NCBI GenBank assembly: GCA_035578155.1
Contig: JAPWDM010000017.1
Coordinates: forward strand, 2,814,001-2,878,000
DNA from: Brachynemurus nebulosus
Lineage: Eukaryota > Arthropoda > Insecta > Neuroptera > Myrmeleontidae
Length of the DNA: 64,000 nt
Reading direction: 5' to 3'
Positions within the stretch are counted from its first letter, which is position 1, and every line of letters begins with the position of its first letter. A model generated the notes under the pieces. The model was not told where the DNA came from. It ran no database searches and worked only from the letters and a program-made list of their open reading frames with translations. The position numbers and the translations under genes are program-made. Positions 25,263-36,904 of this stretch are shown piece after piece.

Positions 25263-25386
25263 TTAGTCGAATTTTTCAACTGAAAAAGTTAGACTTATAT
25301 AGCCTATACGATAAGAACGGCGAGAGGCGAGAGTAGGGGCGCTATTTGTTTTCGGATCCGTAGAAACACGATTATGTAAAAAAATG

Positions 25387-25459
<73 letters not shown>

Positions 25460-25460
25460 C
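25263..25460 (+). mobile_element. Family A, first half of a copy split by a hAT-like insertion
   Basis: TTAGTCGAATTTTTC begins the element, followed by the family's ACTTATATAGCCTATACGAT, GGCGAGAGGCGAGAG and then (TA)n (25390-25457). The family A body resumes at 29895 after the 4.4 kb insertion (25461-29894). ATATGAAC is present on both sides of the insertion (25453-25460 and 29895-29902). Confidence 0.8.
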
Positions 25461-25473
25461 TAGTGATGAGCAA

Positions 25474-25635
25474 ATGCAAGACCAAGACCAAGACTACCAA
25501 GTCTTGGTCTTGGTCTTGTTCTTGCATTAAGAATCTTGGTCTTGGTCTTGCTAGAGCGGATTGAGTCTTGGTCTTGGTCTTGGTCTTGCAGAATGCAGTC
25601 TTGGTCTTGGTCTTGGTATTGCTAAAAAGTCTTGC
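25474..25635. repeat. Left subterminal hexamer array (TCTTGG)n
   Basis: Repeated GTCTTGGTCTTGG units in several blocks, beginning with the inverse CAAGACCAAGACC beside the left end of the hAT-like element. Blocks are separated by short unique text ending in TTGCA. Confidence 0.85.
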
Positions 25636-26674
25636 CCTTTCTTGCATTTTTTTTTATTAGCGAATTTTTGAATCGAAATTTCAGCTATCACAGCCATTGT
25701 CATGGTGCGTTTTGATAATTTACCGCAACACAGTGTCAAGCTCGGTTCTATGCTAGAAGTTTGTTTTGAGGTCTCTAGGGGCAGCAAAATTTGGAATTTG
25801 AAGTTTTTTCTTTTTTTGCTCGTCATTAATTTTTTGGTAGTAAAAAGAGCAATAATAACCCCCAATTTCGCTCTTAAAATTAAAATCATTCAGGAAAAAA
25901 GTGAAAAAGTAATTAAGACATTTTTTTTAAGAAAAGGCAGGGTCGACAATTTTCCGGTGTCTAGAGCGACACTTATAAGGAAAGGTATCCAACTGGATCT
26001 CTCAAAAATTTTTGAAACTGTGGTGGATTGTAGATCTCATTAAAACTAATCATGAGCCATATTTCGTTCGTGCCCATAAGCGGTTTAAGGGGGTGAAACT
26101 CACCCCTGAAAATTTGAGTTTTTTCAATTTTCTTAAATAACTTGGAAATGGTAAGAGCTTTGGTAGGGAAGCTATATATATTTGTAAATGACACTTAAAG
26201 ATCTTTATTATGATACCAAAATTAAACTTATAAAATCATTGGGGTTTCATCCCCCACCCCCACCCCTAATTTTATCAGGTAATTTTTGGTAGAAGAGAAG
26301 ACTGTTATGTGTAAATAAAAGAATTTTTAATTAATATATTTTACATCACTTCAGTTTATTTCTTGCATAAATACACCCTTTGCTAATATTAACTTGGGAA
26401 AAATGTTAACTTTCTGATTTAATAATGAGGAAAAATATGGTCAAACAATCTCGTATTTTAGTAATAAATTGTTACAAACTTACGATATACTTTAAAATAC
26501 ATCATACAACACATAATTATATCCACCCCCATGCTTTACTGACACCTATACAAATCTTATTTACTTATTTATTTATTTTTATTTATCTATACAATTGTCA
26601 ATATTTTAACCTCTGGATGGAGGCGACTCCGGAACCAATTCATCAGAGTATTTTCGGATAATGTAATTTTAAAA
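25636..26674. other. Interior of the hAT-like insertion, left part
   Basis: Family B-like text occurs at 25670-25780 (GAATCGAAATTTCAGCTAT, then GTCATGGTGCG and GAGGTCTCTAGGGGC). A 113-codon frame at 25702-26043 has no recognised domain. 26270-26640 is AT-rich and unassigned. This could be eroded transposase-coding DNA, but no motif supports it. Confidence 0.35.
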
Positions 26675-28011
26675 AACGCCGTGAGCAGCGGGGCCCCATC
26701 ACAGTAGTCGAATTTTCCCCTTCATCTTCGGTATTGAATGTTTACAAGCGAAATTTGATTGAAAGTCTACAACCGAATTGTCATTTTGTTGGTTTCAAAA
26801 CTGGTGATGAGTGTTCGGCTGATCGAGGCTTTAAAAAAAGGTTTTAAGTATTTAAGGGCTGTATCTCAGTAAATTTCAATTTTGTGCCGAAAACAGGTAG
26901 CAGAAAAAAAGCCAACACAATTCGTACGACGACATTCCTGCCCATGTTTATCCGCTAATTGCCTTTATGTTTTAGTTTTAAAAATTAAAAAAGGACCTTA
27001 AATAGTAAACTGGAAGGCCTTTATAAAGATATTTTTTCTTTCCAAAAAAATCCAAAATTTCTATTTTATAAATACTAAAAATCCAAAATTCCTAATTTAT
27101 AAATAAACAGTGACTTTAATAACATTTTTAAATTACTTAATATGTATGTATTTCATTTGTCATAAAAGTAAGTTCACTTTTTTTTAAATTTTTTAAAATT
27201 ACTATTCGCCTACTTATATTTAGAATAAACATAATGCTTTTAAAGCACATTTAACAATAGCATTCAATTCCGATGTAAAAATGGTAGAAGTGGGGGGAAA
27301 AGTGATGCGGACTCCCTACAAGGTACTAGCTGGATACTAACTGAATACACGTACAAAATTTCAGCCCTCTAGGTTTCCTTATGGAGTCTCTAGACATGTT
27401 AGAAAACAAGCAAAAAAATTAAGGAAATATTGGCGTAAAAATCGTGGGGGTAAGGGTTAAAAGTTGAAACCTCCAAAAAACAGTGTCTGGCTATTAGCTT
27501 AACCTGTACACCAAATTTCAGCCCTCTAGGTTTATTTGGGTGACCTGTGCGAGTGGTACAAACTTCGGAAACGTCGAAAATGCATGAAATTGTAGCTTAA
27601 AAATGAGGGGGGTGGGGGTAAAATATTAAAACCTCCAAAAAGCACAACCTAGGTACGAACTTTATCAACACACCAAATTTCAACCCTCTACGTTAATTCT
27701 GGGGGGCTGGGGGCCTGTTAGATCCAGCGAAAATAGTTTTTCCCCCCTCTACTCCCACCATATCATCCTAGGAAGCTGAATTTTGGATATGTTGTAGATA
27801 ATTGACCGAAACATTATTTAAAACCGGTTTGGAAAAGTTTTATTGCTTTTCCGCCCCCCACCACCCCCTTAAAGGTCGGGTCAGAAAAAAAATTTGCCCA
27901 AAATTTGACCCCACTTTGATAGTATGAGGTGCTTCGAAAATGAGCCCCATTTACCAAATTTCATCTCTTAACTTCCATAGAGGGGCCCTACACAAATTAA
28001 AAGGTGGCGGG

Positions 28012-28074
<63 letters not shown>

Positions 28075-28198
28075 CATTTTTTTTTCTACATATTCGTGTT
28101 CTACGGGTCCGAAAACGGATAGCGCCCCTACTCTCGCCTCTCGCAGCTCTTATCGTATAGACTGTATAAGTCTAATTTTTCGGAGAAAATTCGACTAA
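26675..28198 (-). mobile_element. Family A copy nested in the hAT-like insertion
   Basis: Complete ends are present: the AACGCCGTGAGCAGCGG hairpin end after a short A run at 26675, and TTCGACTAAT at 28191-28199 preceded by the GCGAGAGGCGAGAG-type segment in reverse. (TA)n occupies 28015-28070. Compared with the 13.1-14.4 kb copy, an internal block between two of the AAATTTCAGCCCTCTAGG repeats is missing (junction near 27530-27545), consistent with recombination between internal repeats. Confidence 0.8.
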
Positions 28199-29698
28199 TG
28201 AGTGTATGATGTTGATTTACATCTTCGTAACAATATTCTAAAACTTCAGTCTCTAGCTCACAATCAGTTTTCGTCGCCTAGTTTTTAAATTTGGTTTAAG
28301 TATGGATGATATAAAAATGGATATATTGACCAACGACCAGAAAGTTTTGAAAATTCTGTAACATATTGCTTTCCCAAAGAAGAAAGAGAAACACCAAAGT
28401 GTAGTGTATGTGGTAAACCGGCTTTTATAAAATTGGATCCACATGAAATATCCATTGCACTCATTGCGTTCATATGAGGATAATAATTTTTTCGCTATGT
28501 ATACGTATAATTATTGTAATGCTTCTAACGACTATTGACTAATCAGTAAGATATTTAACACTAAAACGAAATATACAAGAAGTCGAGAATATATCAGAAA
28601 ATGAACTAGTGCCTTTTTTATTGACGAATTTATCTAAAGATGAGAAGGGTAATCGCCCAGGGCGACTTCCCATTATCCTTGTATGTGAAATTGTATGTAT
28701 TTTATGAGACTAAAAGTTAAAAATAGTAAATTCCCGGCAGTTCCAATCAAAGTTATGCCAAATTGTATATATTCTTCAGTTATTTTTCTTTTTTATTTAA
28801 AAAAAAGAGATTTGCCATAAATCTAGTTTTTTTTTTCAATGGAAAGTCTCCATTAATTATATTAAAAACTGAAACTGACCTAAATAATAAAAAATAAATA
28901 TTTTGTGACAAAAAGAGATTGAACAATCATAAAGGATTACTTGAAAAAATAATCATAAAATAATAAAATGTCGTCCTGCATATTTGTGCCAGTTTGCTTG
29001 GAATGTTAACATATGTGCGAAATTCTCTTAATGTGTAGATATTTAAAAAAAAAATTTTTTGTTAACGTCTTCTCGCTTGACCGTTCTTATATTCTATCTA
29101 TCTACATATTTTATTTAAGCTGTCTGTTTATGTTTCAAATTTTAGGGTGTCAACAATCCATCATAAATTACAAAGTTTCCTGGTTTTTTTACTGACTATA
29201 CACATAACCTTCGATTCCATGTTTCCGAGTCTACCGACATAACAAAGACATTGTAATCATCTTTGTGACGTAAAAATTTTTTCTTTCAAAAATCAGAAAT
29301 TTTACTCTTTACGGTTCATAAAAAAATTTTGCCTTGTGGCTGCCTCTTTGCCCACCTGAGTATTCGTAAAACCTTCCAACGCGTAACTTCGGAACTATTC
29401 GACTAATTTCGATGAAATTTTCAGGGCTTTAGTTAGTTCCAAATGAATTTCTATTAAACGTGGTAAAATCTATTATTATTATTAAAAGTCGTAAAACCTA
29501 CTAAACGCCGATATTTTACTTATTATTCGACCAAATAAAAGATTTTATAAAGCTAGTTAAAAGCGTTATATTGAATTATGACAGCATCACACATTTTTAA
29601 TTGCAAGTATTTAATTCGAATTTTTAAAGAAACAATTTTTAATATTGCTTTAAAAAGTTTCAGTATTAATTATACTTTCAAATTATTTAAATAGTTTA
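28199..29698. other. Interior of the hAT-like insertion, right part
   Basis: AT-rich with no recognised transposase. Near 28395-28480 a plus-strand frame reads PKCSVCGKPAF then HEISIALIAFI and a stop; near 28610-28690 another reads NELVPFL and GNRPGRLPII. These two protein-like patches may be decayed coding exons of the element or of a captured gene. Short plus-strand frames at 29013-29195 show nothing. Confidence 0.3.
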
Positions 29699-29880
29699 GC
29701 AAGAGTCTTGCTTTTGTCTTGCTTTTGTCTTGGTCTTGCTCACGCGAGTCTTGGTCTTGGTCTTGCAATCATACTTATAGTCTTGGTCTTGGTCTTGGTC
29801 TTGCTATACATAGTCTTGGTCTTGGTCTTGGTCTTGCAAAAATGCAAGACCAAGACCAAGACTGCAAGACCAAGACTAAT
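29699..29880. repeat. Right subterminal hexamer array (TCTTGG)n
   Basis: Blocks of GTCTTGGTCTTGG and, at the end, the inverse AAGACCAAGACC, mirroring the left array of the same element. It ends 14 bp before the TTTGCTCATCACTA terminus. Confidence 0.85.
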
Positions 29881-29894
29881 TTTGCTCATCACTA

Positions 29895-30455
29895 ATATGA
29901 ACCCCCATCCCCATCATTTTTAAGCTACAATTTCATGATTTTTCGATGTTTTCCAAGTTTGTACCACTCGCACAGGTCGACCAAATAAACCTAGAGGGCT
30001 GAAATTTTGTATTCGGCTTGAGTTAGTATCAAGGGGGTGCCTTTTGGGAGTCTCGACTTTCAAACCCTACCGCCACCATTTTTATACCCAAAAGAACATG
30101 ATTTTTCTTGTTTTTTAACAGTTTCTTTCGGGTCAAAATCTCCCCAAATAAACCTAGAGGGTTGAAATTTTGTGTACAGGTTAAGTTAATAGTCAGCCAT
30201 TGCTTTTTGGAGGTTCCAACTTTTAACGCTTACCCCCACGATTTTTATGGCAATATTTCCTTGATTTTTTGCCTTTTTTCTAACACGTCTAGAGACTCTT
30301 TGAGTAAACGTAGAGGGCTGAAATTTTGTATATGTATTGAGATGGTATCCAGTTAGTGACTTTTAGGGATTTCACATTACTTTTTCCCCCACTTCTCCCA
30401 TTTTACATCGAAATTCAATAGTATTGTTAAATGTGGTTAAAATGCTTTATATTTA
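29895..30455 (+). mobile_element. Family A, second half of the split copy
   Basis: After the ATATGAAC duplication the family A body resumes (CATTTTTAAGCTACAATTTC, CCACTCGCACAGGTC, AACCTAGAGGGCTGAAATTT) and runs to about 30455. There similarity stops without the hairpin end, so this copy is truncated. Confidence 0.7.
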
Positions 30456-30611
30456 CCGTAAAACCGTCTAGACCCGGACACTTTTTTACATTTTTTGGTA
30501 TAGTTTTATGTTTATACATGTTTGCTTCATAGATATCACCAATAAAAGTATTACCATTAGAAAGAGCATATATTATTTGTTATGTCCCTGACATATTTGT
30601 TTCATTATAAG

Positions 30612-30695
<84 letters not shown>

Positions 30696-30826
30696 GCTAC
30701 GATAACTCTCGAACGAAACGTCTAATGCTTATGAAATTTTGTGTGCGGACTGGATTCTGAATTCGCTCGGCTAAGTTCGTTAGCCAGACACGTCGGATGC
30801 CCAGAAGTAGGTTTTCTGGCCATTTT
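30456..30826. repeat. (TA)n tract and family B fragment
   Basis: (TA)n occupies about 30616-30692. It is followed by GTCGCTACGATAACTCTCGA, GTCTAATGCTTATGAAATTT and GCCAGACACGTCGGATGCCC, the reverse complement of family B as seen at 11700-11815. Before the TA tract, 30456-30615 is unassigned. Confidence 0.55.
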
Positions 30827-30951
30827 TTAGTCGAATTTTCTCCGAAAAATTAAACTTATACAGTCTATACGATAAGAGCTGCGAGAGGCGAGACCAGGGG
30901 CGCTATCCGTTTTCGGACCCGTAGAACACGATTATGTAAAAAAAAAAGATG

Positions 30952-31004
<53 letters not shown>

Positions 31005-32887
31005 CCCGCAACCTTTTAATATGTGTAGGGCCCCCCTATGGAAGTTAAGAGATGAAATTTGGTAAGTGGGGCTTATTCCGATGCACAACAATACTATCAA
31101 AGTGGGGTCAAATTTTGGGCAAATTTTTTTTCGGACCCGACTTTTAAGGGGGGTGGTGGGGGGCGGAAAAGCAATAAAACTTTTCCAAACCGGTTGGAAA
31201 TAATGTTTCGGTCAATTATCTACAACATATCCAAAATTCAGCTTCCTAGGATGATTTGGTGGGAGTGGAGGGGGGAAAAACGATTTTCGCTGGATCTAAC
31301 AGGCCCCCAGTCCCCCAGAATTAACGTAGAGGGTTGAAATTTGGTGTGTTGATAAAGCTCGTACCTAGGTTGTGCTTTTTGGAGGTTTTAATATTTTACC
31401 CCCACCCCCCTCATTTTTAAGCTACAATTTCATGCATTTTCGACGTTTTCGAAGTTTGTACCACTCGCACAGGTCACCCGAATAAACCTAGAGGGCTGAA
31501 ATTTTGTATTCGGATTGAGTTAGTATCAAGGGGGTGCCTTTTGGGGGTCTCGACTTTTAACCCCTACCCCCACCATTTTTATACCCAAAAGAACATGATT
31601 TTTCTTGTTTTTTAACAGTTTCGTTCGGGTCAAAATCTCCCCAAATAAACCTAGAGAGCTGAAATTTGGTGTACAGGTTAAGCTAATAGCCAGACACTGT
31701 TTTTTGGAGGTTTCAACTTTTAACCCTTACCCCCACGATTTTTACGCCAATATTTCCTTAATTTTTTTGCTTGTTTTCTAACACGTCTAGAGACTCCATA
31801 AGGAAACCTAGAGGGCTGAAATTTTGTACGTGTATTCAGTTAGTATCCATCTAGTACCTTTTAGTGAGTCCACATTACTTTTCCCCCACTTCTTCCATTT
31901 TTACATCGGAATTGAATGCTATTGTTAAATGTGTTTTAAATGCATTACTTTTATTGTAAATACAAGTAGGCGAATAGTAATTTTAAAAAATTTAAAAAAA
32001 AGTGAATACAATTTTTTAACAAATGAAATACATACATATTAAGTAATTTGCAAATGTTATTAAAGTCACTGTTTATTTATTTATTTAATTATTATTTAGG
32101 AATTTTGGATTTTTATTATTTATAAAATAGAAATTTTGGATTTTTTTGGAAAGAAAAAATATCTTCATAAATGCCTTCCAGTTTACTATTTAAGTTCCTT
32201 TTTTAATATTTAAAAGTAAAACACAAAGGCAATTGGCGGATAAGCATGGATAGAAATGCCCTCGTACGAATTGTGTTGGCTTTTTCCCTGTTAACTTCTA
32301 TCGGCACAAAATTGAAATTTACTGAGATTCAGCCCTTAAAAACTTAAAATCTTTTTATAAAGCCCCGATCAACCGGACACTCATTATCAGTTTTGAAACC
32401 ACCAAAATTACAAATCGCTTGTGAACTTTCAATTATATTTCGCTTGTAGACACTCAATACCGAAGAAATAATTTTTTATTTTTTTTATTTTTTATTTATT
32501 TATTTTTTTTTTTTTTTGAAAGAAAAAATATCTTTATAAAGGCCTTCCAGTTTACTATTTAAGGTCCTTTTTTAATATTTAAAACTAAAACATAAAGGCA
32601 ATTAGCGGATAAACATGGGCAGGAATGCCCTCGTACGAATTGTGTTGGTTTTTTTTCTGCTACCTGTTTTCGGCACAAAATTGAAATTTACTGAGATACA
32701 GCCCTTAAATACTTAAATTTTTTTTTTAAAGCCTCGATCAGCCGAACACTCATCACCAGTTTTGAAACCAACAAAATGACAATTCGGTTGTAGACTTTCA
32801 ATCACATTTCGCTTGTAAACATTCAATACCGAAGATGAAGGGGAAAATTCGACTACCGTGATGGGGCCCCGCTGCTCACGGCGTTTT
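30827..32887 (+). mobile_element. Family A copy, both ends present
   Basis: The copy begins TTAGTCGAATTTTCTCC at 30827, carries the GCGAGAGGCGAGA segment, (TA)n (30957-31001) and the full body with its AGGGCTGAAATTT-type repeats. It ends with GGGGAAAATTCGACTAC, the CCGTGA/TCACGG stem-loop (32859-32882) and a T run at 32887. Like the 12.3 kb copy, it contains a second partial hairpin-proximal segment (about 32110-32470 and 32520-32860 are related). The 19-bp start and the sequence before the hairpin are inverted repeats of each other. Confidence 0.8.
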
Positions 32888-33240
32888 TATTATTCGATCC
32901 TATCATAAGACAGTTCGATTTTTACATCGTTGAAAAGGAAAAAAAATTATGAAGAAAATATTCTTATAATTTTTTTTCTATTTTAAGTATTTTTCGAGAA
33001 AATGTAAATTTTCACCATTATATTATTATTTTTCTTTCTTTGCTAGTCTAATAAGTAATTTATATTTATATCTCAGTTCTTTATGAAGTATAAAAATATT
33101 TCACTTTTTTATTAAAGAATTTTGTGAGAACAAGTGAAGTCTATTCACATACATGTGTTATAACACACATACATGTATAGAGTTTTGTTTCTCATTTATT
33201 GCATTATAATTAGCATGGTTTTATCTCATGTTGAAAAATG
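32888..33240. repeat. Repeat segment inverted relative to 40090-40300
   Basis: TCGATCCTATCATAAG, TTTTTACATCGTTGAAAAGG, TTATAATTTTTTTTC and TAATAAGTAATTTATATTTA reappear in reverse order and orientation at 40090-40300. The two copies frame the 33.2-40.1 kb region, but the repeats there are not a simple palindrome. Confidence 0.55.
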
Positions 33241-34552
33241 TAAATTAAACAGATTTTCTAAGCTAATGTAATGAAGAATTTTTTTTTATTGAATTTTTAA
33301 GTAAACAAGAAATTGAAGATTATGTTATGATATAATATTATTAAATATGAAACAAAACAAAATATGTACAATGTACATATGTATGCACGGAAAAATATTT
33401 TGAATCGATTTTGAAAATTTTTTCACTAATAATTAATAATGTTAAAAAGTTAAACCATTTCAAATGGATTTAAGGTATTTTATGTGAGGTCAAGGTTTTT
33501 GGGACCTAAAAAGGTCAGAAATTAATTAACCAATCGATTTTAAAAATTTTTTCACAGTTAGTAAGTTAAAGTATTTGAATTAATTAATTAAATGATGTCC
33601 GCAAGAAGCTTACGGACTTAGAACCCTTTTCTTACTGTTAGAGTACTAGACTTCTATGAGTTTCGCCAGGATTTACTGATCCCATAATTGTAAAAAATTA
33701 CTAAACGACCAATTTTAAAAATTTCTTCACTGTTACAGAGCTAAACTATTTTAGATAGATTTAGAATACATTATGTAAGGTCCGCCAGAGTCCACAGGAC
33801 CCAAAAGTGTCAAAAATAAACTAACTGACCGATTTTGAAAATTTTTTCACTGTTACAGAGCTAAACTATTTTAGATAAATATCGATTACTTTATGTAAGG
33901 TCCGCCTGGGTCCATAGGACCCAAAAGTGTCAAAAATAAACTGCCTGATCGATTTTGAAAATTTTTTCACTGTTACAGAGCTAAACTGTTTTAGATAAAT
34001 ATAGATTCCGTTATGTAAGGTCTGCCAGGGTCCATAGGATCCAGAAGTGTCAAAAATAAACTAACTGACCGATTTTGAAAATTTTTTCACTGTTACAGAG
34101 CTAAACTATTTTAGATAAATATAAATAACGTTATGTAAGGTCCACCAAGGTCCATAGAACCCAAAAGTGTCAAAAATAAACTAACTGACCGATTTTGAAA
34201 ATTTTTTCACTGTTACAGAGCTAAACTATTTTAGATAAATATAGATTACGTTATGTAAGGTCTGCCAGGGTCCATGGGATCCAAAAGTGTCAAAAATAAA
34301 CTAGCCGACCGATTTTGAAAATTTTTTCACTGTTGGGGAGCTAAGCTATTTTAGATACATATAGATTACGTTATGTAAGGTCTGACAGTGTCAGTAGGAC
34401 CTAAAAGTGTCAAAAATAAAATAACTGACCGATTTTGAAACTTTTTTACTATTACCGAGGTAAACTATTTTAGATAGGTACAGGTTGTGTTATCTGAGAT
34501 CCACAACTGTCCTGCGGATGCAAATGCGGCGTAGAATGCTACACAACGGGTT

Positions 34553-34635
<83 letters not shown>

Positions 34636-34980
34636 AAGTCCGCCTAGAATATACGGTCGAGCTGATTTTTTAATGAGGTCCACCGGGATCTTGCAGATCC
34701 GATTACGCCAGTAGTAAGATATCGAACCGATGCTAAAAAATTTCTCACTGCTAGAGAACTAAATTATTTTAGATGGATACAACTATGCTGCACAAAATTC
34801 GTTCGGATTTTTGGGTCCCTAAAAATACCAAAACTAATTACCCAGCCGATTTTAAAAATTCTTTTACTCTTAGAAAGCTAAACTATTTTAAATAGCTACA
34901 GGTCTTAGATGAGATCCGCCAGTGCCCAAGATTTGGAAATTCGCTATGTTATGCAGATGCTGCGACAGGGGTATTTTAAA
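33241..34980 (+). repeat. Family C unit 1: 120-bp tandem monomers plus (TA)n
   Basis: From about 33480 to 34480 the sequence repeats with a period of exactly 120 bp in the best part (33841, 33961, 34081, 34201 and 34321 all start ATTTTTTCACTGTT). Each monomer contains AGCTAAACTATTTTAGATA, TTATGTAAGGTC and GACCGATTTTGAAAA. A (TA)n tract lies at 34557-34631. After it the unit continues with diverged monomers and ends in ATTCGCTATGTTATGCAG then ATGCTGCGACAGGGGTATTT (about 34948-34976). It could be a satellite-bearing transposon; no coding was found. Confidence 0.8.
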
Positions 34981-36440
34981 TTAAAATTAACCAGATATTT
35001 TAAGCATGTGTAATGAAGATTTTTTTAATTTTTTTATTGAATTTTAAATGAACAAGATAATGAATGTAATGTCATGATATAATATTAAATATTATAGAAA
35101 GATAACATAATAATAATGTTTATATGCCAGGAAAGAGATTTTAAGGAACTAGATCGATTTTGAAACTTTTTTCACTGTCAAAGATCTAAGCTATTTTAAA
35201 TATTTTAGACAGATATAGATTACGTAATGTAAGGTCCGCCAGGGTCCATCGGACCCAAAAGTGTTAAAATTAAACTAACCGATCGATTTTGAAAATTTTT
35301 TCACTGTTAGAGAGCTAAACTATTTTAGAAAGATATAGATTTCCTCATGCAAGGTCCGCTAAGGTCCATTGGATCTAGAAGTGTCAAAAATAAAATAAGC
35401 GACCGATTTTGAAAATTTTTTCACTGTCAAAGAGCTAAGCTATTTTAGATAGATATAGAATAAGTAATGTAAGGTCCGCCAAGGTCCATGGGACCCAAAA
35501 ATGTCAACAATAAACTAACCGACCGTTTTTGAAAATTTTTTCACTGTTAGAGAGCTAAACTATTTTAGATAGATATAGATTACCTTATGTAAGGTCCGCT
35601 AGGGTCCATTGGATCTAAAAGTGTCAAAAATACAATAACCGACTGATTTTGAAAATTTTTTCACTATTACAGAGGTAAACTATTTTAGATGGATTTAGCT
35701 TATATGTTGTATAAGGTCGGCCAGAGTCCTGGGATCTTTTAAGCGCCCTTTTGACCCAAAAATGTCAACAATAAACTAACCGACCGATTTTGGAAATTTT
35801 TTCGCTGTTAGAGAGCTAAACTATTTTAGATAGTTATAGATTACGTTATGTAAGGTCCGTCAAAGTCCACGGGACCCAAAGTGTCAAAGTGTCAAAAATA
35901 AAATAACTGACCGATTTTGAAAATTTTTTCACTATTGCAGAGGTAAACTATTTTAGATAAGTACAGTATGTTATCTAATATCCACAATTGTCCTGTGAAT
36001 GCAAATGCGGCATAGAAAACTACACAACGGGTTTTAAAAATAGTTTTACTGTTAGAAAGATAAAATATCCTATATTATATAGGATAGAAATAAGCTACCG
36101 AACCGATTCTCAATATTTTCTCATTGCTAGAGAACTAACTTATTTTAGGTGGATAGCACTATGCTGTACAAAGTCCGTTCGGGGTCTTGGATCCCGAATA
36201 TACCAAAAATTAATTACCTAGCCGATTTTGAAAATTCTTTTACTTTTAGAAAGCTAAACTAGTTTAGCCAAGCACCTTTTGCGAAAAAGCGCCAAAAATT
36301 AACTTCTGAAGTGATTTTGAAAATCTTTTCACTCTTAGAAAACTGAATTATTTTAAATAGATACAGGTCTTAGATGAGATCCGCCAGTGCCCAATATTTG
36401 GAAATTCGCTATGTTATGCAGATGCTGCGACAGGGGTATT
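34981..36440 (+). repeat. Family C unit 2: 120-bp tandem monomers
   Basis: This starts like unit 1 (AATGAAGATTTTTTTAATTT then TATTGAATTTT, GATATAATATTAAAT). It carries 120-bp monomers (35281, 35401, 35521 and 35641 begin at the same phase) and ends with the identical ATTCGCTATGTTATGCAG/ATGCTGCGACAGGGG terminus at about 36410-36437. It lacks the long (TA)n of unit 1. The two units are arranged head to tail. Monomer identity is higher in the middle of the arrays than at the edges. Confidence 0.8.
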
Positions 36441-36578
36441 ATATATATAGATGTAGTTATTATGTGTTCGTAGAATATATAGTTATTATGTGTTCGTACA
36501 CGTCAACTGCCAGAATCAAATTCAGTACTTTTAAAATTATTAAAATTAGAAGATTGAACAATAATAATCAAATATTGG
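36441..36578. other. Spacer before MITE
   Basis: TTATTATGTGTTCGTA occurs twice in 36458-36500, a short local duplication. Otherwise unassigned. Confidence 0.4.
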
Positions 36579-36904
36579 TGGCGTTCGGGACGAAAATTTT
36601 GTTAGCCTAGCGGGCCTACCGTTAGCTAACGGAGCTGTCACCGTTACAAACTAGAGGACTCTGATTCAAAAAATTAATGCACGTTAAATATTTTTTCATG
36701 GTTTTTCATGGTATAAATACTTAATTTCTGAAGTAAAGCCACATTTAAAAATTATGGTTTAAAAATATAATCAGTCACCGTGTTAGAAATTGTTGTTTTA
36801 ATATATAATGTATGTTAATTTTTTGAATGCGCGCCCTTCGGTTTGTAACGATGAAAGCTCCGTTAGCTAACGTTAGGCTAACAAAATTTTCGTCCCGAAC
36901 GCCA
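36579..36904. mobile_element. MITE with TGGCGTTCGGGACGAAAA ends, 326 bp
   Basis: The left end TGGCGTTCGGGACGAAAATT continues with TTGTTAGCCTA and later CGTTAGCTAACGGAGCT. All of it is complemented at the right end, which finishes at 36904, apart from a 10-bp indel. The TIR is about 60-70 bp. CGTTAGCTAACG is self-complementary and occurs in both arms. No clear target duplication was found. The interior is AT-rich and non-coding. Confidence 0.8.

Larger units (their letters stand above)
25461..29894. mobile_element. hAT-like insertion, 4434 bp, 8-bp target duplication
   Basis: The ends are TAGTGATGAGCAAA at 25461 and its inverted complement TTTGCTCATCACTA ending at 29894. Both are flanked by an identical 8-bp ATATGAAC. 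Inside each end lies a tandem array of the hexamer TCTTGG/CCAAGA (about 25474-25635 and 29699-29880). The 8-bp duplication and short TIR fit the hAT superfamily. The interior contains a complete family A copy (26675-28198) inserted later, family B text near 25680-25760, and no intact transposase. At 28400-28470 a short frame reads PKCSVCGKPAF, a possible zinc-ribbon remnant. Frames across the hexamer arrays are repeat artefacts. Confidence 0.8.

Noticed and set aside
29708..29923. Open frame with VLVLVL/KTKTKT-type translation, and its counterparts at 25372-25889
   Set aside because: It is produced by the TCTTGG/CCAAGA hexamer arrays near the ends of the hAT-like element.
33841..34440. Regular 120-bp repeats considered as a CRISPR-like array
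   Set aside because: The whole 120-bp unit is conserved, without short repeats separating unique spacers, and the DNA is eukaryotic. It is a tandem satellite-like array.
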